Shown here: positions 28,037 through 36,107 of the stretch, piece after piece
How positions within the stretch are numbered: the stretch's first letter is position 1
Layout: each line of letters starts with the position of its first letter
Assembly (NCBI GenBank): GCA_948467875.1
Contig: CAOKFZ010000014.1
Coordinates: 1-45,195 of the forward strand
Direction: 5' to 3'
Source: an uncultured Clostridium sp.
Lineage (GTDB): Bacteria; Bacillota; Clostridia; TANB77; CAG-508
DNA length: 45,195 bases
Made by a program: the position numbers and the translations under genes
The notes under the pieces: model-generated
Seen by the model: the letters and a program-made list of their open reading frames with translations, nothing else
Database searches by the model: none
What the model was told of the DNA's origin: nothing

Positions 28037-28684
28037 ATGGATACAAGAAAAAATAGTGGAAAAATAGTGATTTTGGGAATCATATTATTAATTGTAGCAG
28101 GAATTATTGTTGTTGCTTTGAAAGGCTTTCATGTTTCGTTAATGTTTGGAAAACATGAAACAATCAATATAAAACTTGATGTAGATGCCGATGTAAACCA
28201 AGTAAGAGAAATTTGCAAAGAGACATTTGGAAAAAAAGATTTTGTAGTAAAAGGTTTGGAAGTTTTTGGAGATTCTGTACAAATTAATGTTGCTTCAATA
28301 ACAGATGAAGAAAAAAATATGTTGATTGAAAAACTAAATGAAGAGTTTGGAATTCAAAAAACAGTAGAAAATTTGAATATCAAGTCAGTTTCTAATAAAA
28401 GAATTCGAGATGTTGTAAAACCGTATATTGTGCCAATGATTATTGCTTATGCAGTTGTGTTTGTTTATATGTTCATCCGATTTGCCAAACTTAATGCAGT
28501 CAAACAAATTGTAAATTCAATTTGGAAAATGGTATTACTAGAAGCAATTCTAGTCAGTGCAATTGCTGTATTGAGAATTGCAGTAAATGATTTGTTAATT
28601 AGTATTCTTATTTTAATTGCGGTTGCGCATTTGTCATACAGAGTGGCTGCTTGCGAAAAAGAAATGGAGAAAATAGAAGAATAG
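28037..28684 (+). CDS. secF: SecF-like translocase subunit, short form
   Basis: Partner of SecD, starting directly after it. Only 215 residues, whereas SecF is usually about 290-310. It has an N-terminal membrane segment (9-26), a short soluble loop, and three further hydrophobic segments ('MIIAYAVVFVYMFIRF', 'MVLLEAILVSAIAVLRIAV', 'LLISILILIAVAHLSYRVAA'), so four rather than six. No internal stop or in-frame CGG is seen, so it looks like a reduced but intact gene. The SecF call rests on position and general layout more than on strong motifs. Confidence 0.72.
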   Translation: MDTRKNSGKIVILGIILLIVAGIIVVALKGFHVSLMFGKHETINIKLDVDADVNQVREICKETFGKKDFVVKGLEVFGDSVQINVASITDEEKNMLIEKLNEEFGIQKTVENLNIKSVSNKRIRDVVKPYIVPMIIAYAVVFVYMFIRFAKLNAVKQIVNSIWKMVLLEAILVSAIAVLRIAVNDLLISILILIAVAHLSYRVAACEKEMEKIEE

Positions 28685-28686
28685 AT

Positions 28687-28715
28687 AAAAAGAAACGTTA
28701 GCGCGTTTCTTTTTT
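28687..28715. terminator. Bidirectional terminator between secF and the XRE gene
   Basis: AAAAGAAACG-TTAGCG-CGTTTCTTTTTT. It lies after secF and overlaps the 3' end and stop codon of the convergent XRE gene. Confidence 0.88.
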
Positions 28716-28943
28716 GGTGGTTTTGATTTTAGGATAAGGCTTGATTTCATTAGTTAATCCTAACAGATAATCGGTTGAAGTGTTGTAAAATTCAGCTAAT
28801 TTTATGAGAATATCAAGGGGAAAATCTCTTTTTCCAGATTCATATCTGGCATACTGTGGTTGTTTCATATTAAGGAATTGCGCAATTTCTACTTGTTTTA
28901 AATCATTGTCTTCTCTAAAATCTCGAATTCGTTTTAAATACAT
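28698..28943 (-). CDS. XRE-family repressor
   Basis: 81-residue Cro/C1-type regulator: 'IRDFREDNDLKQVEIAQFLNMKQPQYARYESGKRDFPLDILIKLAEFYNTSTDYLLG' contains the complete five-helix HTH. A basic tail follows. The start ATG 28943 has GGAG upstream on the minus strand. Two palindromic sites lie 40-90 nt upstream in the divergent region, one filling the promoter spacer of the small gene at 29048; the protein probably represses both itself and that gene. Confidence 0.9.
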   Translation of the reverse strand: MYLKRIRDFREDNDLKQVEIAQFLNMKQPQYARYESGKRDFPLDILIKLAEFYNTSTDYLLGLTNEIKPYPKIKTTKKETR

Positions 28944-28975
28944 TTTAAATCTCCTAAAAATTGTTTATTAAACTA

Positions 28976-29031
28976 TTGACATTATAACTAATTAGTTATA
29001 AAATATTCACAAATATAACTGATTGGCTATA
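28976..29031. promoter_or_regulatory. Operator pair and promoter for the small membrane-protein gene
   Basis: Plus-strand promoter TTGACA (28976-28981), 17 bp, TAAAAT (28999-29004). The spacer is filled by the perfect 20-bp palindrome TTATAACTAATTAGTTATAA (28982-29001). A second, imperfect copy TATAACTGATTGGCTATA lies at 29014-29031, 31 bp further on, about three helical turns. The layout fits cooperative binding by the XRE protein. Confidence 0.82.
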
Positions 29032-29047
29032 AAAAGGAGGAACAAAG

Positions 29048-29164
29048 ATGAAAAAACAAAATTTAGGAATCATATTGCTAGCACTTGTTGTGACAATAGT
29101 TGTTCGTTATATTAAAAATGAGAAATGTAGTAATAACAATAGTTTCTCTCTTGTGAATAATTGA
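29048..29164 (+). CDS. 38-residue membrane peptide under XRE control
   Basis: ATG 29048 behind AAGGAGG. It starts MKKQNLGIILLALVVTIVVR, a single hydrophobic segment, then a polar tail with 'KNEKCSNNN'. It lies directly downstream of the double operator. The XRE repressor plus tiny hydrophobic peptide resembles a type I-like toxin or regulated signalling-peptide module, but no antitoxin RNA is visible, so this is only a suggestion. Confidence 0.6.
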   Translation: MKKQNLGIILLALVVTIVVRYIKNEKCSNNNSFSLVNN

Positions 29165-29283
29165 AAATTTTAAAGAATATTTACTGGTAAAATAGTAATA
29201 TTCTTTATTTGTTTTTATATACTTTAAAAAAATAATGTTATAATCGTAATATAAAATAGTAATTTATACTAGAAGGTACAAAA

Positions 29284-29520
29284 ATGAAAATTGCAAAGAT
29301 TATATTATCAATAGTTACAATGCTATTTGTATTACTAGGATTATTAAAGGTTATATCTTTTGATATTGCAAATCCAATAATGTTTTTAGCATTAACCACT
29401 TTATTAGTATTGAGAAGTATTGAATATAAGAAAAGTAGAGAAAATAGTAGTTTTATACTAACTATTATTACAGCAATATTTTTATATGTTGTAGTTATTT
29501 ATAATGTTTTTATAGGATAA
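29284..29520 (+). CDS. Small membrane protein (DUF3953-like)
   Basis: 78 residues with three hydrophobic segments: residues 5-25, 'ANPIMFLALTTLLVLRSIEY' and 'FILTIITAIFLYVVVIYNVF'. The arrangement, with 'IEYKK' after the second segment, resembles the DUF3953/YczI-like small membrane proteins of Firmicutes. Function unknown. A promoter-like TTATAATCG lies about 50 nt upstream; the RBS (AGAAGG) is weak. Confidence 0.55.
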   Translation: MKIAKIILSIVTMLFVLLGLLKVISFDIANPIMFLALTTLLVLRSIEYKKSRENSSFILTIITAIFLYVVVIYNVFIG

Positions 29521-29561
29521 CAAATTACAGGTAGCATATTTAGAAATTAGAATTAAAAAAT

Positions 29562-30356
29562 ATGAAAAAAGTATTGCCATTTTTATTGATTATTGGAGGT
29601 TTGGTAACGATTTTCTACATCCGTCCAAGAACAAAAAATCATGTGATGGAAATACAATTTATGCAGACAAAAACAATTCGTGAACTGAAGAGTATGTTTG
29701 CTCAAATGGACGAAAATGGGCTTGGAAATGATTATAGAGAATATGTTGAATTAAAAGGCACGGTGTTGTCAAATAATTTAGTCGAGGCGCCGTTTTCGGG
29801 AAAAAAAGTTGTGTATTGTGATGCAAAGTTGGCACAAGTGACAGAAAACAAAGAGCAATATCGAGATAGTAATGGGAATTGGCAAACACGTGTGAGCAAA
29901 AGTGAAAATACGATTTCGAGCGAACAATCAAGTCAGGATATAGGAATGTTGGATGATAGTACAAGTGAGCCAGTTGTTTTAGAAATTAATGCAACAGGTT
30001 GTAAATTGGATATTCCAAAAACTTTTGATCGATTTGAAGCAAAAGGAAATTTAGGAAATTATCAATATTTTAAATCTTTTTCATGGAGTCGATTTGGAGC
30101 AGAGACGTTAGGATTTCGAATGACAGAAAAGACGATTGGAGCAAATCAGGCATTATATGTGATAGGAGAGGCATTTAAAGTAGGAAATAAAATACATATT
30201 GGAAAACCGCAAGATGCCAAAAAGCCATTTATTTTAACAACGAAATCAGAAGAGGATTTGGTTAATCAGTCAAAGCAAAACGAGATGTTTGCTTTGGTTG
30301 GAGGAATGATTGCTATAATTATTGGTATCATTTTATTAATCAAGGGAATTATTTAA
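29562..30356 (+). CDS. GIDE-domain membrane protein
   Basis: 264 residues with the GIDE (E3-ligase-like, PF12483 type) domain between an N-terminal membrane segment (4-20) and a C-terminal one (242-262). Recognisable blocks are 'VELKGTVLSNNLVEAPFSGKK' in part, then 'VVYCDAKL', 'ALYVIGEAF' and 'PFILTTKSEEDL'. In bacteria the domain has no known ligase activity and the function is open. It ends at a strong terminator shared with the convergent coat genes. Confidence 0.75.
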   Translation: MKKVLPFLLIIGGLVTIFYIRPRTKNHVMEIQFMQTKTIRELKSMFAQMDENGLGNDYREYVELKGTVLSNNLVEAPFSGKKVVYCDAKLAQVTENKEQYRDSNGNWQTRVSKSENTISSEQSSQDIGMLDDSTSEPVVLEINATGCKLDIPKTFDRFEAKGNLGNYQYFKSFSWSRFGAETLGFRMTEKTIGANQALYVIGEAFKVGNKIHIGKPQDAKKPFILTTKSEEDLVNQSKQNEMFALVGGMIAIIIGIILLIKGII

Positions 30357-30357
30357 A

Positions 30358-30391
30358 AAAATAAGGCGAGCATTGGGCTCGCTTTATTTTT
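30358..30391. terminator. Bidirectional terminator
   Basis: AATAAGGCGAGC-ATTGG-GCTCGCTTTATTTTT, between the GIDE gene and the convergent coat-protein gene; A- and T-runs on both sides. Confidence 0.9.
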
Positions 30392-30635
30392 ACGCATTAG
30401 CATATTTATTCTTGGTTTCGTCGATTTTTTGTTGTTCAGCAGTATTGGTTTTGTACCAGCCTTTTTCAGCCATTAGATTATAAATATGATTTTGAATATT
30501 CAAAGATTCATTTAAAGCTTCCTTAAAAGCACAATGAACTTCTGCAGTGGTGCTTTCAAGTGCTCCATGAAGATACAAGTCGCAAACACCTTTGATGACT
30601 AATAATTCATTTTCCATTAAGTCCCTATCTTCCAT
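30390..30635 (-). CDS. CotF-like spore coat protein
   Basis: 81 residues, helical, with the CotF-family features 'MENELLVIKGVCDLYLHGALES' (in part) and the end motif 'MAEKGWYKTNTAEQQKI'. Coat_F proteins have a ferritin-like helical fold and are part of the spore coat. It follows the small gene at 30646 by 10 nt and ends at the shared terminator. It supports a spore-forming host. Confidence 0.82.
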   Translation of the reverse strand: MEDRDLMENELLVIKGVCDLYLHGALESTTAEVHCAFKEALNESLNIQNHIYNLMAEKGWYKTNTAEQQKIDETKNKYANA

Positions 30636-30645
30636 AATTTTCCTC

Positions 30646-30828
30646 CTATAATAAATTTTTAAATTTGTTTAATAATTCTGTGTGCTTAGTTTCTAAGTCA
30701 TTCATGCAAGCAATTAATTTTGTGTCAGTTAATTTTCCAGCTGTTTTTTTGGCACAACATTTCATAAATTTTTCATGACCTAAAGCGTCTTCTACATATA
30801 AAAGTTCTTTGCTCGTCAATCGTATCAC
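30646..30828 (-). CDS. Small CotF-associated helical protein
   Basis: 60 residues, begins 'RLTSKELLYVEDALGHEKFM' and ends 'ETKHTELLNKFKNLL'. Proteins with this 'L..KEL.YVED.L.HE' start commonly pair with CotF genes in Clostridia and have the same ferritin-like helices. RBS GAGGTG precedes ATG. Probably a spore-coat or spore-associated protein, co-transcribed with the next gene; no direct evidence. Confidence 0.7.
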   Translation of the reverse strand: MIRLTSKELLYVEDALGHEKFMKCCAKKTAGKLTDTKLIACMNDLETKHTELLNKFKNLL

Positions 30829-30936
30829 CTCTTTCTAAATTATAAAAATAGTATTGCCAAAATTTGAAAGGATATGCAAAAAACTAGAACGTTACCAAGC
30901 AATTTTCTATATGATATAAATAAGGAGGAGAGATTT

Positions 30937-31503
30937 ATGAATTGTTGTATCATGTCAAATTTGGAAAGGTACTTACGCCGTTTTGATGAAGTTTTAGAAC
31001 AAATGGCGAATCAAATGCTGTGTAGAACATCTTTAGGAGATGTGACTATCGACTTTTGTGAATGTATGATACCACATCATCAAGCAGCCATATACATGTG
31101 CAAGAATGTATTGCAATATACGCAAAATGAGGATTTAAGGGAAATTTGCAATCAAATCATCGAAACGCAACAAGAGGAAATTTGCCAAATGGAAGAAATC
31201 AAGAATTCAACTTGTGGATTTGTCAATACTTTAAGTGACACGAACATTTATATTTCGCAGTATTTGAATATTACAAGAAATATGATTTGCAGAATGAGGA
31301 ATAGCCCACAATGCTGTTGTGTTAATTTGAGTTTTATCAATGAAATGATACCACACCACGAGGGGGCAATTTGCATGTGCGAAAATGTGCTGCAATGTTG
31401 CATTGACCCAAGATTAAGGGAAATGTGTGAAAGGATTATTGCAGAGCAAACAGAAGGCGTTAGGAGATTAAAGCAAATTCGTTGTATGATTTGCAATGGG
31501 TAA
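30937..31503 (+). CDS. DUF305-type Cys-rich ferritin-like protein, two repeats
   Basis: 188 residues with two copies of the DUF305 motif: 'CMIPHHQAAIYMCKNVLQY' and 'EMIPHHEGAICMCENVLQC', separated by about 85 residues. The HH pair and nearby Glu/Cys/Met could bind metal (Cu or Fe). The protein has about twenty cysteines, unusual in this window. ATG 30937 is preceded by AAGGAGGAGAG; the in-frame ATG 63 nt earlier is less likely. It is divergent from the coat genes, so it may be spore-associated too (inference). Confidence 0.83.
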   Translation: MNCCIMSNLERYLRRFDEVLEQMANQMLCRTSLGDVTIDFCECMIPHHQAAIYMCKNVLQYTQNEDLREICNQIIETQQEEICQMEEIKNSTCGFVNTLSDTNIYISQYLNITRNMICRMRNSPQCCCVNLSFINEMIPHHEGAICMCENVLQCCIDPRLREMCERIIAEQTEGVRRLKQIRCMICNG

Positions 31504-31508
31504 ATTTT

Positions 31509-31543
31509 AGAATAAGATGTGGAATTCTGCATCTTATTTTTTC
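31509..31543 (+). terminator. Terminator of the DUF305 gene
   Basis: AATAAGATG / CATCTTATTTTTT around a 10-nt loop that is itself partly paired (GAATTC). Confidence 0.85.
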
Positions 31544-31657
31544 CAGTCTTTTGCTTCGGCTTCCTCAAATCTTTTGTCAGAAAAAAAGTCAGCAAGGGAA
31601 ATCGTTTATTGTAATTTCCAAAATAATATGATATGCTATCAAAATAGGAGAGAATTC

Positions 31658-32425
31658 ATGTTAGAAAAAATAGAATATTGTTTTCCAGAAAATGGGAAAA
31701 GTAAAGAATTATTTGAACTGTTTTTGATGTTATTAAAAGATTTGCCAAATGTCAGTGTTTTGGGGGAAGAAATACAGATTAAAGCGTCTCATTTAAAGCC
31801 TAAAACTGTATTAAAGTTAAGTAATGAAGTAGAAAATTTGCAATTTAATATAGGAAATCAAAAATATTTGGATTTCTTAAATAGACAAATTGAAAATAGA
31901 AGGGCAGAATACGAAGTCCAAAAGTTGCCGTTAAAAGATGTTGCCAATAAATTAGCTGGACATGTTGTAAGAGTTGACCACACAGGGATTAATTTGCCAA
32001 GTGTTTTATATGCAGAAGAGGAATATCAAGATATATTACAGTATCTAGCTTCAACAAGTAATTTTTATGCGTATCCTAGTGGCGAGCCATGGCTGTTTTT
32101 GATTCCTGCAACAGAAGAGGAGCACGGAAATGAAATTACAAATTTTGATATTTTTCGTGAGCCAAGATTTGAACTTGTTTATGATGAATTTACAGACGTT
32201 ATTGCAATTCAAATTGATATAGAAACTGATTTATCAAAGCTAGAAGTGGAACAATTATTTCCTAAAAATCAAGGAATTTGCTTTGGAAATTTAGAGAATA
32301 TTTTTAAGTCAGTTTATTTGGATTATGATGAAAATATTGATATCCGATTGGATGTTAGGTTTAAAACAGTACATGATGACTTTGAAAGTGGAGAATGGTT
32401 CGTCAAAGAGGGAAAAAGATTATAA
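31658..32425 (+). CDS. Unknown soluble protein, 255 residues
   Basis: Not recognised. It is an acidic alpha/beta-looking protein with the blocks 'HVVRVDHTGINLPSVLY' and 'YPSGEPWLFLIPAT', weakly reminiscent of VOC/glyoxalase-type proteins but without a clear metal triad. ATG 31658 is preceded by TAGGAGAG; the open frame extends 141 nt upstream into the previous terminator, so that part is not coding. It stands alone between a terminator and the rpsB promoter. Confidence 0.65.
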   Translation: MLEKIEYCFPENGKSKELFELFLMLLKDLPNVSVLGEEIQIKASHLKPKTVLKLSNEVENLQFNIGNQKYLDFLNRQIENRRAEYEVQKLPLKDVANKLAGHVVRVDHTGINLPSVLYAEEEYQDILQYLASTSNFYAYPSGEPWLFLIPATEEEHGNEITNFDIFREPRFELVYDEFTDVIAIQIDIETDLSKLEVEQLFPKNQGICFGNLENIFKSVYLDYDENIDIRLDVRFKTVHDDFESGEWFVKEGKRL

Positions 32426-32444
32426 AGAAAAAGTCAAAAAGTAC

Positions 32445-32586
32445 TTGCATTTTGAAAAAAACTCTGATATAATATCAACGTTAAAAAAACACACATGGTA
32501 TGAGCTTATCAAACGAGTGCCAAAAAATGGTGTTTGAGGCGTTTTAAATACTATGGAGGAATAACAAATAAGGAGGAATTTAAAAA
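32445..32586 (+). promoter_or_regulatory. rpsB promoter and leader
   Basis: TTGCAT (32445-32450), 17 bp, TATAAT (32468-32473). The leader of about 105 nt holds a hairpin CAAAC..CCA-AAAAA-TGG..GTTTG (about 32510-32537), a possible S2 autoregulatory leader. A strong AAGGAGG precedes rpsB. Confidence 0.7.
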
Positions 32587-33360
32587 ATGGCAGTAGTTGC
32601 AATGAAACAATTATTGGAAGCAGGTGTTCATTTCGGACATCAAACAAGAAGATGGAATCCTAAAATGGCGGAATATATATTCCAAGCTAGAAATGGAATT
32701 CACATCATCGATTTACAAAAGACATCAAAAAAACTAGATGAGGCATATAGCTTTTTGAGGGAACAAGCAGAAGATGGAAAAACAGTTTTGTTTGTAGGAA
32801 CCAAAAAACAAGCACAAGAGTGCATTAAAGAGGCTGCACAAAGATGTGGTATGTACTATGTTGACCAAAGATGGTTAGGTGGAATGCTTACGAACTTCAA
32901 AACCATTCGTGGGAGAATAGACAGATTAAAAGATTTAGAAGAAATGAGTGAAGATGGTACATTTGATGTGTTACCTAAAAAAGAAGTTATTGGCTTGAAA
33001 AATGAAATGGAAAAATTAGAAAAAAATCTTGGTGGAATTAAAGAAATGACTGAAATGCCAGGGGTTATGTTTATTGTGGACCCTAAGAAAGAATATAATG
33101 CCATCAAAGAAGCTAAAAAATTGGGGATTAAAGTAGTTGGTTTAGTGGATACGAACTGTAGTCCAGAAGATGTGGATTATCCAATTCCAGGAAATGATGA
33201 TGCGATTAGAGCTGTAAAATTGATTGCAGATGTTATGGCAAATGCAGTAATCGAAGGAAGACAAGGAGAAGATGCCATTATGCCAATCGGTTCTGGAGAA
33301 GAAGCTGATGAAGAAACCACAGATATGGAACAAGTTGTGGAAAACGCAGAACAAGAATAA
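32587..33360 (+). CDS. rpsB: 30S ribosomal protein S2
   Basis: 257 residues, typical S2: '[20 protein letters not shown]', '[17 protein letters not shown]', '[12 protein letters not shown]', '[18 protein letters not shown]', '[18 protein letters not shown]', '[20 protein letters not shown]'. The C-terminus is an acidic tail. It is followed by tsf in the universal order after 75 nt that contain a hairpin. Confidence 0.98.
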   Translation: MAVVAMKQLLEAGVHFGHQTRRWNPKMAEYIFQARNGIHIIDLQKTSKKLDEAYSFLREQAEDGKTVLFVGTKKQAQECIKEAAQRCGMYYVDQRWLGGMLTNFKTIRGRIDRLKDLEEMSEDGTFDVLPKKEVIGLKNEMEKLEKNLGGIKEMTEMPGVMFIVDPKKEYNAIKEAKKLGIKVVGLVDTNCSPEDVDYPIPGNDDAIRAVKLIADVMANAVIEGRQGEDAIMPIGSGEEADEETTDMEQVVENAEQE

Positions 33361-33367
33361 AATTTAG

Positions 33368-33387
33368 GGACACGGGGAACCGTGTCC
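33368..33387 (+). terminator. rpsB-tsf intergenic hairpin
   Basis: GGACACGG-GGAA-CCGTGTCC, a perfect 8-bp GC-rich stem with a GNRA-type tetraloop and no T-run. More likely an RNA-stabilising or processing element or partial attenuator than a full terminator. Confidence 0.6.
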
Positions 33388-33435
33388 ATCTAAGAATATA
33401 AATATGGGTACAGTGCCCCAACAAGGAGGATAAAA

Positions 33436-34311
33436 ATGATAAGTGCAAATTTAGTGAAAGAGTTAAGAGAGAAAACAGGTGCTGGAATGATGGACTGCAA
33501 AAAGGTTTTAACAGAGACAGATGGCGATATGGAGAAAGCAGCTGAATTATTAAGAGAAAGAGGAATTGCCAAAGCAGCGAAAAAATCTGACAGAGTGGCT
33601 GCAGAAGGTTTGGTTACTGTTTATATTGCAGAAAACAAAAAAGTAGGAAGTATTGTTGAAGTGAATGCAGAAACAGACTTTGTGGCTAAAAATGAGGAAT
33701 TTAAAGAATTTGTAAATACAACTGCAAAAGTAATTGTAGAAAGTAATCCAGCTGATGTAGAGGCATTATTAAATACAAAATATGCTGGCTCAGATAAAAC
33801 GGTTAGCGAAGTTTTAACTGAAAAAATTGCAACCATTGGGGAGCATATGTCAATTAGAAGGTTTGTGAGATTTGAGTCAGCAGGTTTAGTAGAAGGTTAT
33901 GTTCATGGAGATGGAAGAATTGCTGTTTTAGTTGATTTTGAAAAAGGTGAAACAGATTTGGCAAAAGATATTTGTATGCAAATCACAGCAGCAAATCCTG
34001 AATACATGGAAAGAAGCGAGGTTCCAGAAGAGAGAACCAAAAAAGAAATGGAAATTTTGAAAGCACAAGCTATGAATGAAGGAAAGCCAGCTGAAATAGC
34101 TGAAAAAATGGTGCAAGGAAGAATTGGCAAATTCTATTCAGAAATTTGCTTAGTAGACCAAGTTTTTGTAAAAGATTCTAATGTAAAAGTTGGAGATTTG
34201 ATAGCAAGCAAAGGGGCTAAATTAAATCGATTTGTAAGATTTGAAAGAGGAGAAGGAATCGAAAAAGCAGAAGAAAATTTTGCTGAAGAGGTTATGAAAC
34301 AATTGCAATGA
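33436..34311 (+). CDS. tsf: Elongation factor Ts
   Basis: GDP-GTP exchange factor for EF-Tu, 291 residues. UBA-like N-terminus 'LVKELREKTGAGMMDCKKVL' and the exchange-site block 'VEVNAETDFVAKNEEF' (TDFVA) are clear. AAGGAGG precedes ATG. Its stop overlaps the mtaB start by 4 nt (ATGA). Confidence 0.98.
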   Translation: MISANLVKELREKTGAGMMDCKKVLTETDGDMEKAAELLRERGIAKAAKKSDRVAAEGLVTVYIAENKKVGSIVEVNAETDFVAKNEEFKEFVNTTAKVIVESNPADVEALLNTKYAGSDKTVSEVLTEKIATIGEHMSIRRFVRFESAGLVEGYVHGDGRIAVLVDFEKGETDLAKDICMQITAANPEYMERSEVPEERTKKEMEILKAQAMNEGKPAEIAEKMVQGRIGKFYSEICLVDQVFVKDSNVKVGDLIASKGAKLNRFVRFERGEGIEKAEENFAEEVMKQLQ

Positions 34312-35614
34312 GAAAAGTAGCTTTTTATACGCTTCGGCTGTAAAGTAAACCAATATGAAACCAATGGAATGATACAAAAATTCATAGATAATGGATATGA
34401 AATTGTTGAATTCCATGAAAAAGCTGATATTTATGTTGTGAACACTTGCACTGTAACGAATATATCTGATAGAAAATCAAGGCAAATGCTAAGGCGAGCC
34501 AAAGAAATGAATTCAGATGCTATAATTGTTGCAGTGCGGTTGCTATGTTCAAGTTGCCCAAAAAGAGCTTGAGAAAATGCCTGAGATTGATTTATGTTTG
34601 GGGACCAATGAGAAAAAAGATATTATCTCATATGTCGAAGATTATTGCAAAAACAACCGAAAAAATCAAGCTAATATTTGTGATGATGTTTTTAAAAATA
34701 ACGAATATGGCGATTTTGGAAGTGTTACTTACACAGAAAAAATACGTGCTGTGATAAAGGTGCAAGATGGCTGTGACCGATTTTGTTCCTATTGTTTAAT
34801 TCCGTATGCAAGAGGACGTGTTAGAAGTCGAAAACCAGAAAGTGTGATGGCAGAAATTAAGGAGATTGCAAGTAAAGGCATAAAAGAAGTAGTGATAACA
34901 GGCATTCATGTGGCGTCTTATGGAAAAGATTTTGCAGAAGATTATGGATTAATTGATTTATTAGAAGATATTCATCAGATTGAAGGAATTGCGAGAATTA
35001 GGCTTGGTTCGATTGAGCCACTTTTAATAAATGATGAATTTTTGAAAAGATTGAGAAAATTAGATAAAATTTGTCATCATTTTCATTTGTCTTTGCAAAG
35101 TGGCTGCACACAAACTCTACAGAGAATGAATAGGCGTTATACAACACAGCAATTTGAGGAAATTGTGCAAAAATTAAGAAACATTTATTCTGACGTTATT
35201 TTGACGACAGATATTATTGTTGGTTTTCCAGGTGAGACAGATGAAGAATTTGAGGAAACTTATCAGTTTTTAGAAAAAATCAAATTTTACAAAATGCATA
35301 TTTTTAAATATTCTATTAGAACGGGAACAAAAGCAGCTGTTATGGAAAATCAAGTTTCGAATGATTTGAAAGAGTGTAGAAGTAAAAGATTGCTACAATT
35401 ATCTGTGGAAAATCAAAAGTTTTATCATGAGCAATATAGAGGAAAAAAAGTGGAAATATTGGTGGAAGAAAAAGAAGAGGGCTATTATAAAGGGCATACA
35501 GCCAATTATTTGCTGGTAAAAGTAAAAGCAGGTAATCTTCCCAACTTAGAAAATCAAATGCTAATGCTAAAACCAAATCAATTCACACAAAATGAATTAG
35601 TTGTGGAAATGTAA
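34308..35614 (+). CDS. mtaB: tRNA (t6A37) methylthiotransferase MtaB, two +1 shifts at CGG
   Basis: Radical-SAM enzyme that makes ms2t6A37 in tRNAs reading ANN codons. The family protein appears only if two in-frame CGG codons are both skipped by one base: ACG-CTT-CGG-CTG-TAA at 34335 becomes 'YTLGCKVNQYE', and GTG-CGG-TTG at 34537 becomes 'VAVGCYVQVAQKE'. The result is 434 residues, the normal length. All cluster cysteines are then present: GC of TLGC, 'NTCTVTN', GC of VGCY, and the radical-SAM triad 'CDRFCSYC'. A TRAM-like domain ends the protein. Both shifts sit directly before a cluster-binding Gly-Cys. The start ATG 34308 overlaps the tsf stop. Read conventionally it would be a double-frameshift pseudogene. 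Confidence 0.88.
34335..34337 (+). other. +1 recoding site 7 (CTT-CGG-CTG-TAA)
   Basis: Codon 10 of mtaB, with a zero-frame TAA two codons on. Skipping C gives GGC-TGT, the Gly-Cys of the universally conserved TLGCKVN motif. Confidence 0.9.
34537..34539 (+). other. +1 recoding site 8 (GTG-CGG-TTG)
   Basis: Second in-frame CGG of mtaB, in frame only after site 7 has shifted. Skipping C gives GGT-TGC, the Gly-Cys of the conserved 'VxGCYxQ' motif. Otherwise a TGA is reached ten codons later. Confidence 0.9.
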
Positions 35615-35735
35615 CATAACTGTAACAGTTTTGTTACCAAAACTTAATATAAAATTTGTGGAAAATACTTGATTTATGTCGTTTTATAGTATATATTAGT
35701 TGTAAACAAAGTTAAAATTTACCAAGGAGGAACAA

Positions 35736-36062
35736 ATGAAAGAATATAATTTTAAAGATAATACGGTTGGCAACAGTTTACCAACACAATATGGCACATT
35801 AGGAAAATTGAAGAATTTTTTTCGACTTGAATTAACACCAAAACAAGAAAAAGTTTTGGGCGAAGTACATGATTTTTTATTTCAAGAAATTCAATTTCCA
35901 GAATTAAGAGATTTTATGTATCAAGAAGTTGATTTGGGTGCTGTTAAAGATTTTTGGTGTCAAGATGTTGATTTTGCTGAAGTAAAGAAATTTTGGTGCC
36001 AAGATGTTGACTTTGGTTCAATCAAAGATTTCTGGTGTCAAGATATTACTTTTAAAGATTAA
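35736..36062 (+). CDS. Small protein with 13-residue tandem repeats
   Basis: 108 residues, not recognised. After a 49-residue head there are four 13-residue units (50-101) and a partial fifth: QEIQFPELRDFMY, QEVDLGAVKDFWC, QDVDFAEVKKFWC, QDVDFGSIKDFWC, QDITFKD. Consensus Q-[DE]-[VI]-D-F-x-x-[VI]-K-[DK]-F-W-C. The regular aromatic/hydrophobic spacing suggests a small solenoid or stacked helix-strand units; the FWC cysteines recur every 13 residues. AAGGAGG precedes ATG, and it has its own terminator, so it is a single-gene unit with a promoter probably within the 120 nt after mtaB. Confidence 0.7.
   Translation: MKEYNFKDNTVGNSLPTQYGTLGKLKNFFRLELTPKQEKVLGEVHDFLFQEIQFPELRDFMYQEVDLGAVKDFWCQDVDFAEVKKFWCQDVDFGSIKDFWCQDITFKD
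35883..36041 (+). repeat. 39-bp coding tandem repeats
   Basis: Four diverged 39-bp units plus a part unit encoding the 13-residue repeats. The last two full units are the most alike (GATTTTTGGTGTCAAGATGT-type blocks), suggesting recent unit duplication. Confidence 0.75.
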
Positions 36063-36070
36063 TAAAAATG

Positions 36071-36107
36071 ACGTGGAAAGTATGAATAAACTTTTCACGT
36101 TTTTTTG
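36071..36107 (+). terminator. Terminator of the repeat-protein gene
   Basis: ACGTGGAAAGT / ACTTTTCACGT stem followed by seven T. Confidence 0.88.

Noticed and set aside
31517..31657. Upstream extension of the 31658 gene
   Set aside because: It crosses the terminator of the previous gene; the good RBS is just before 31658.
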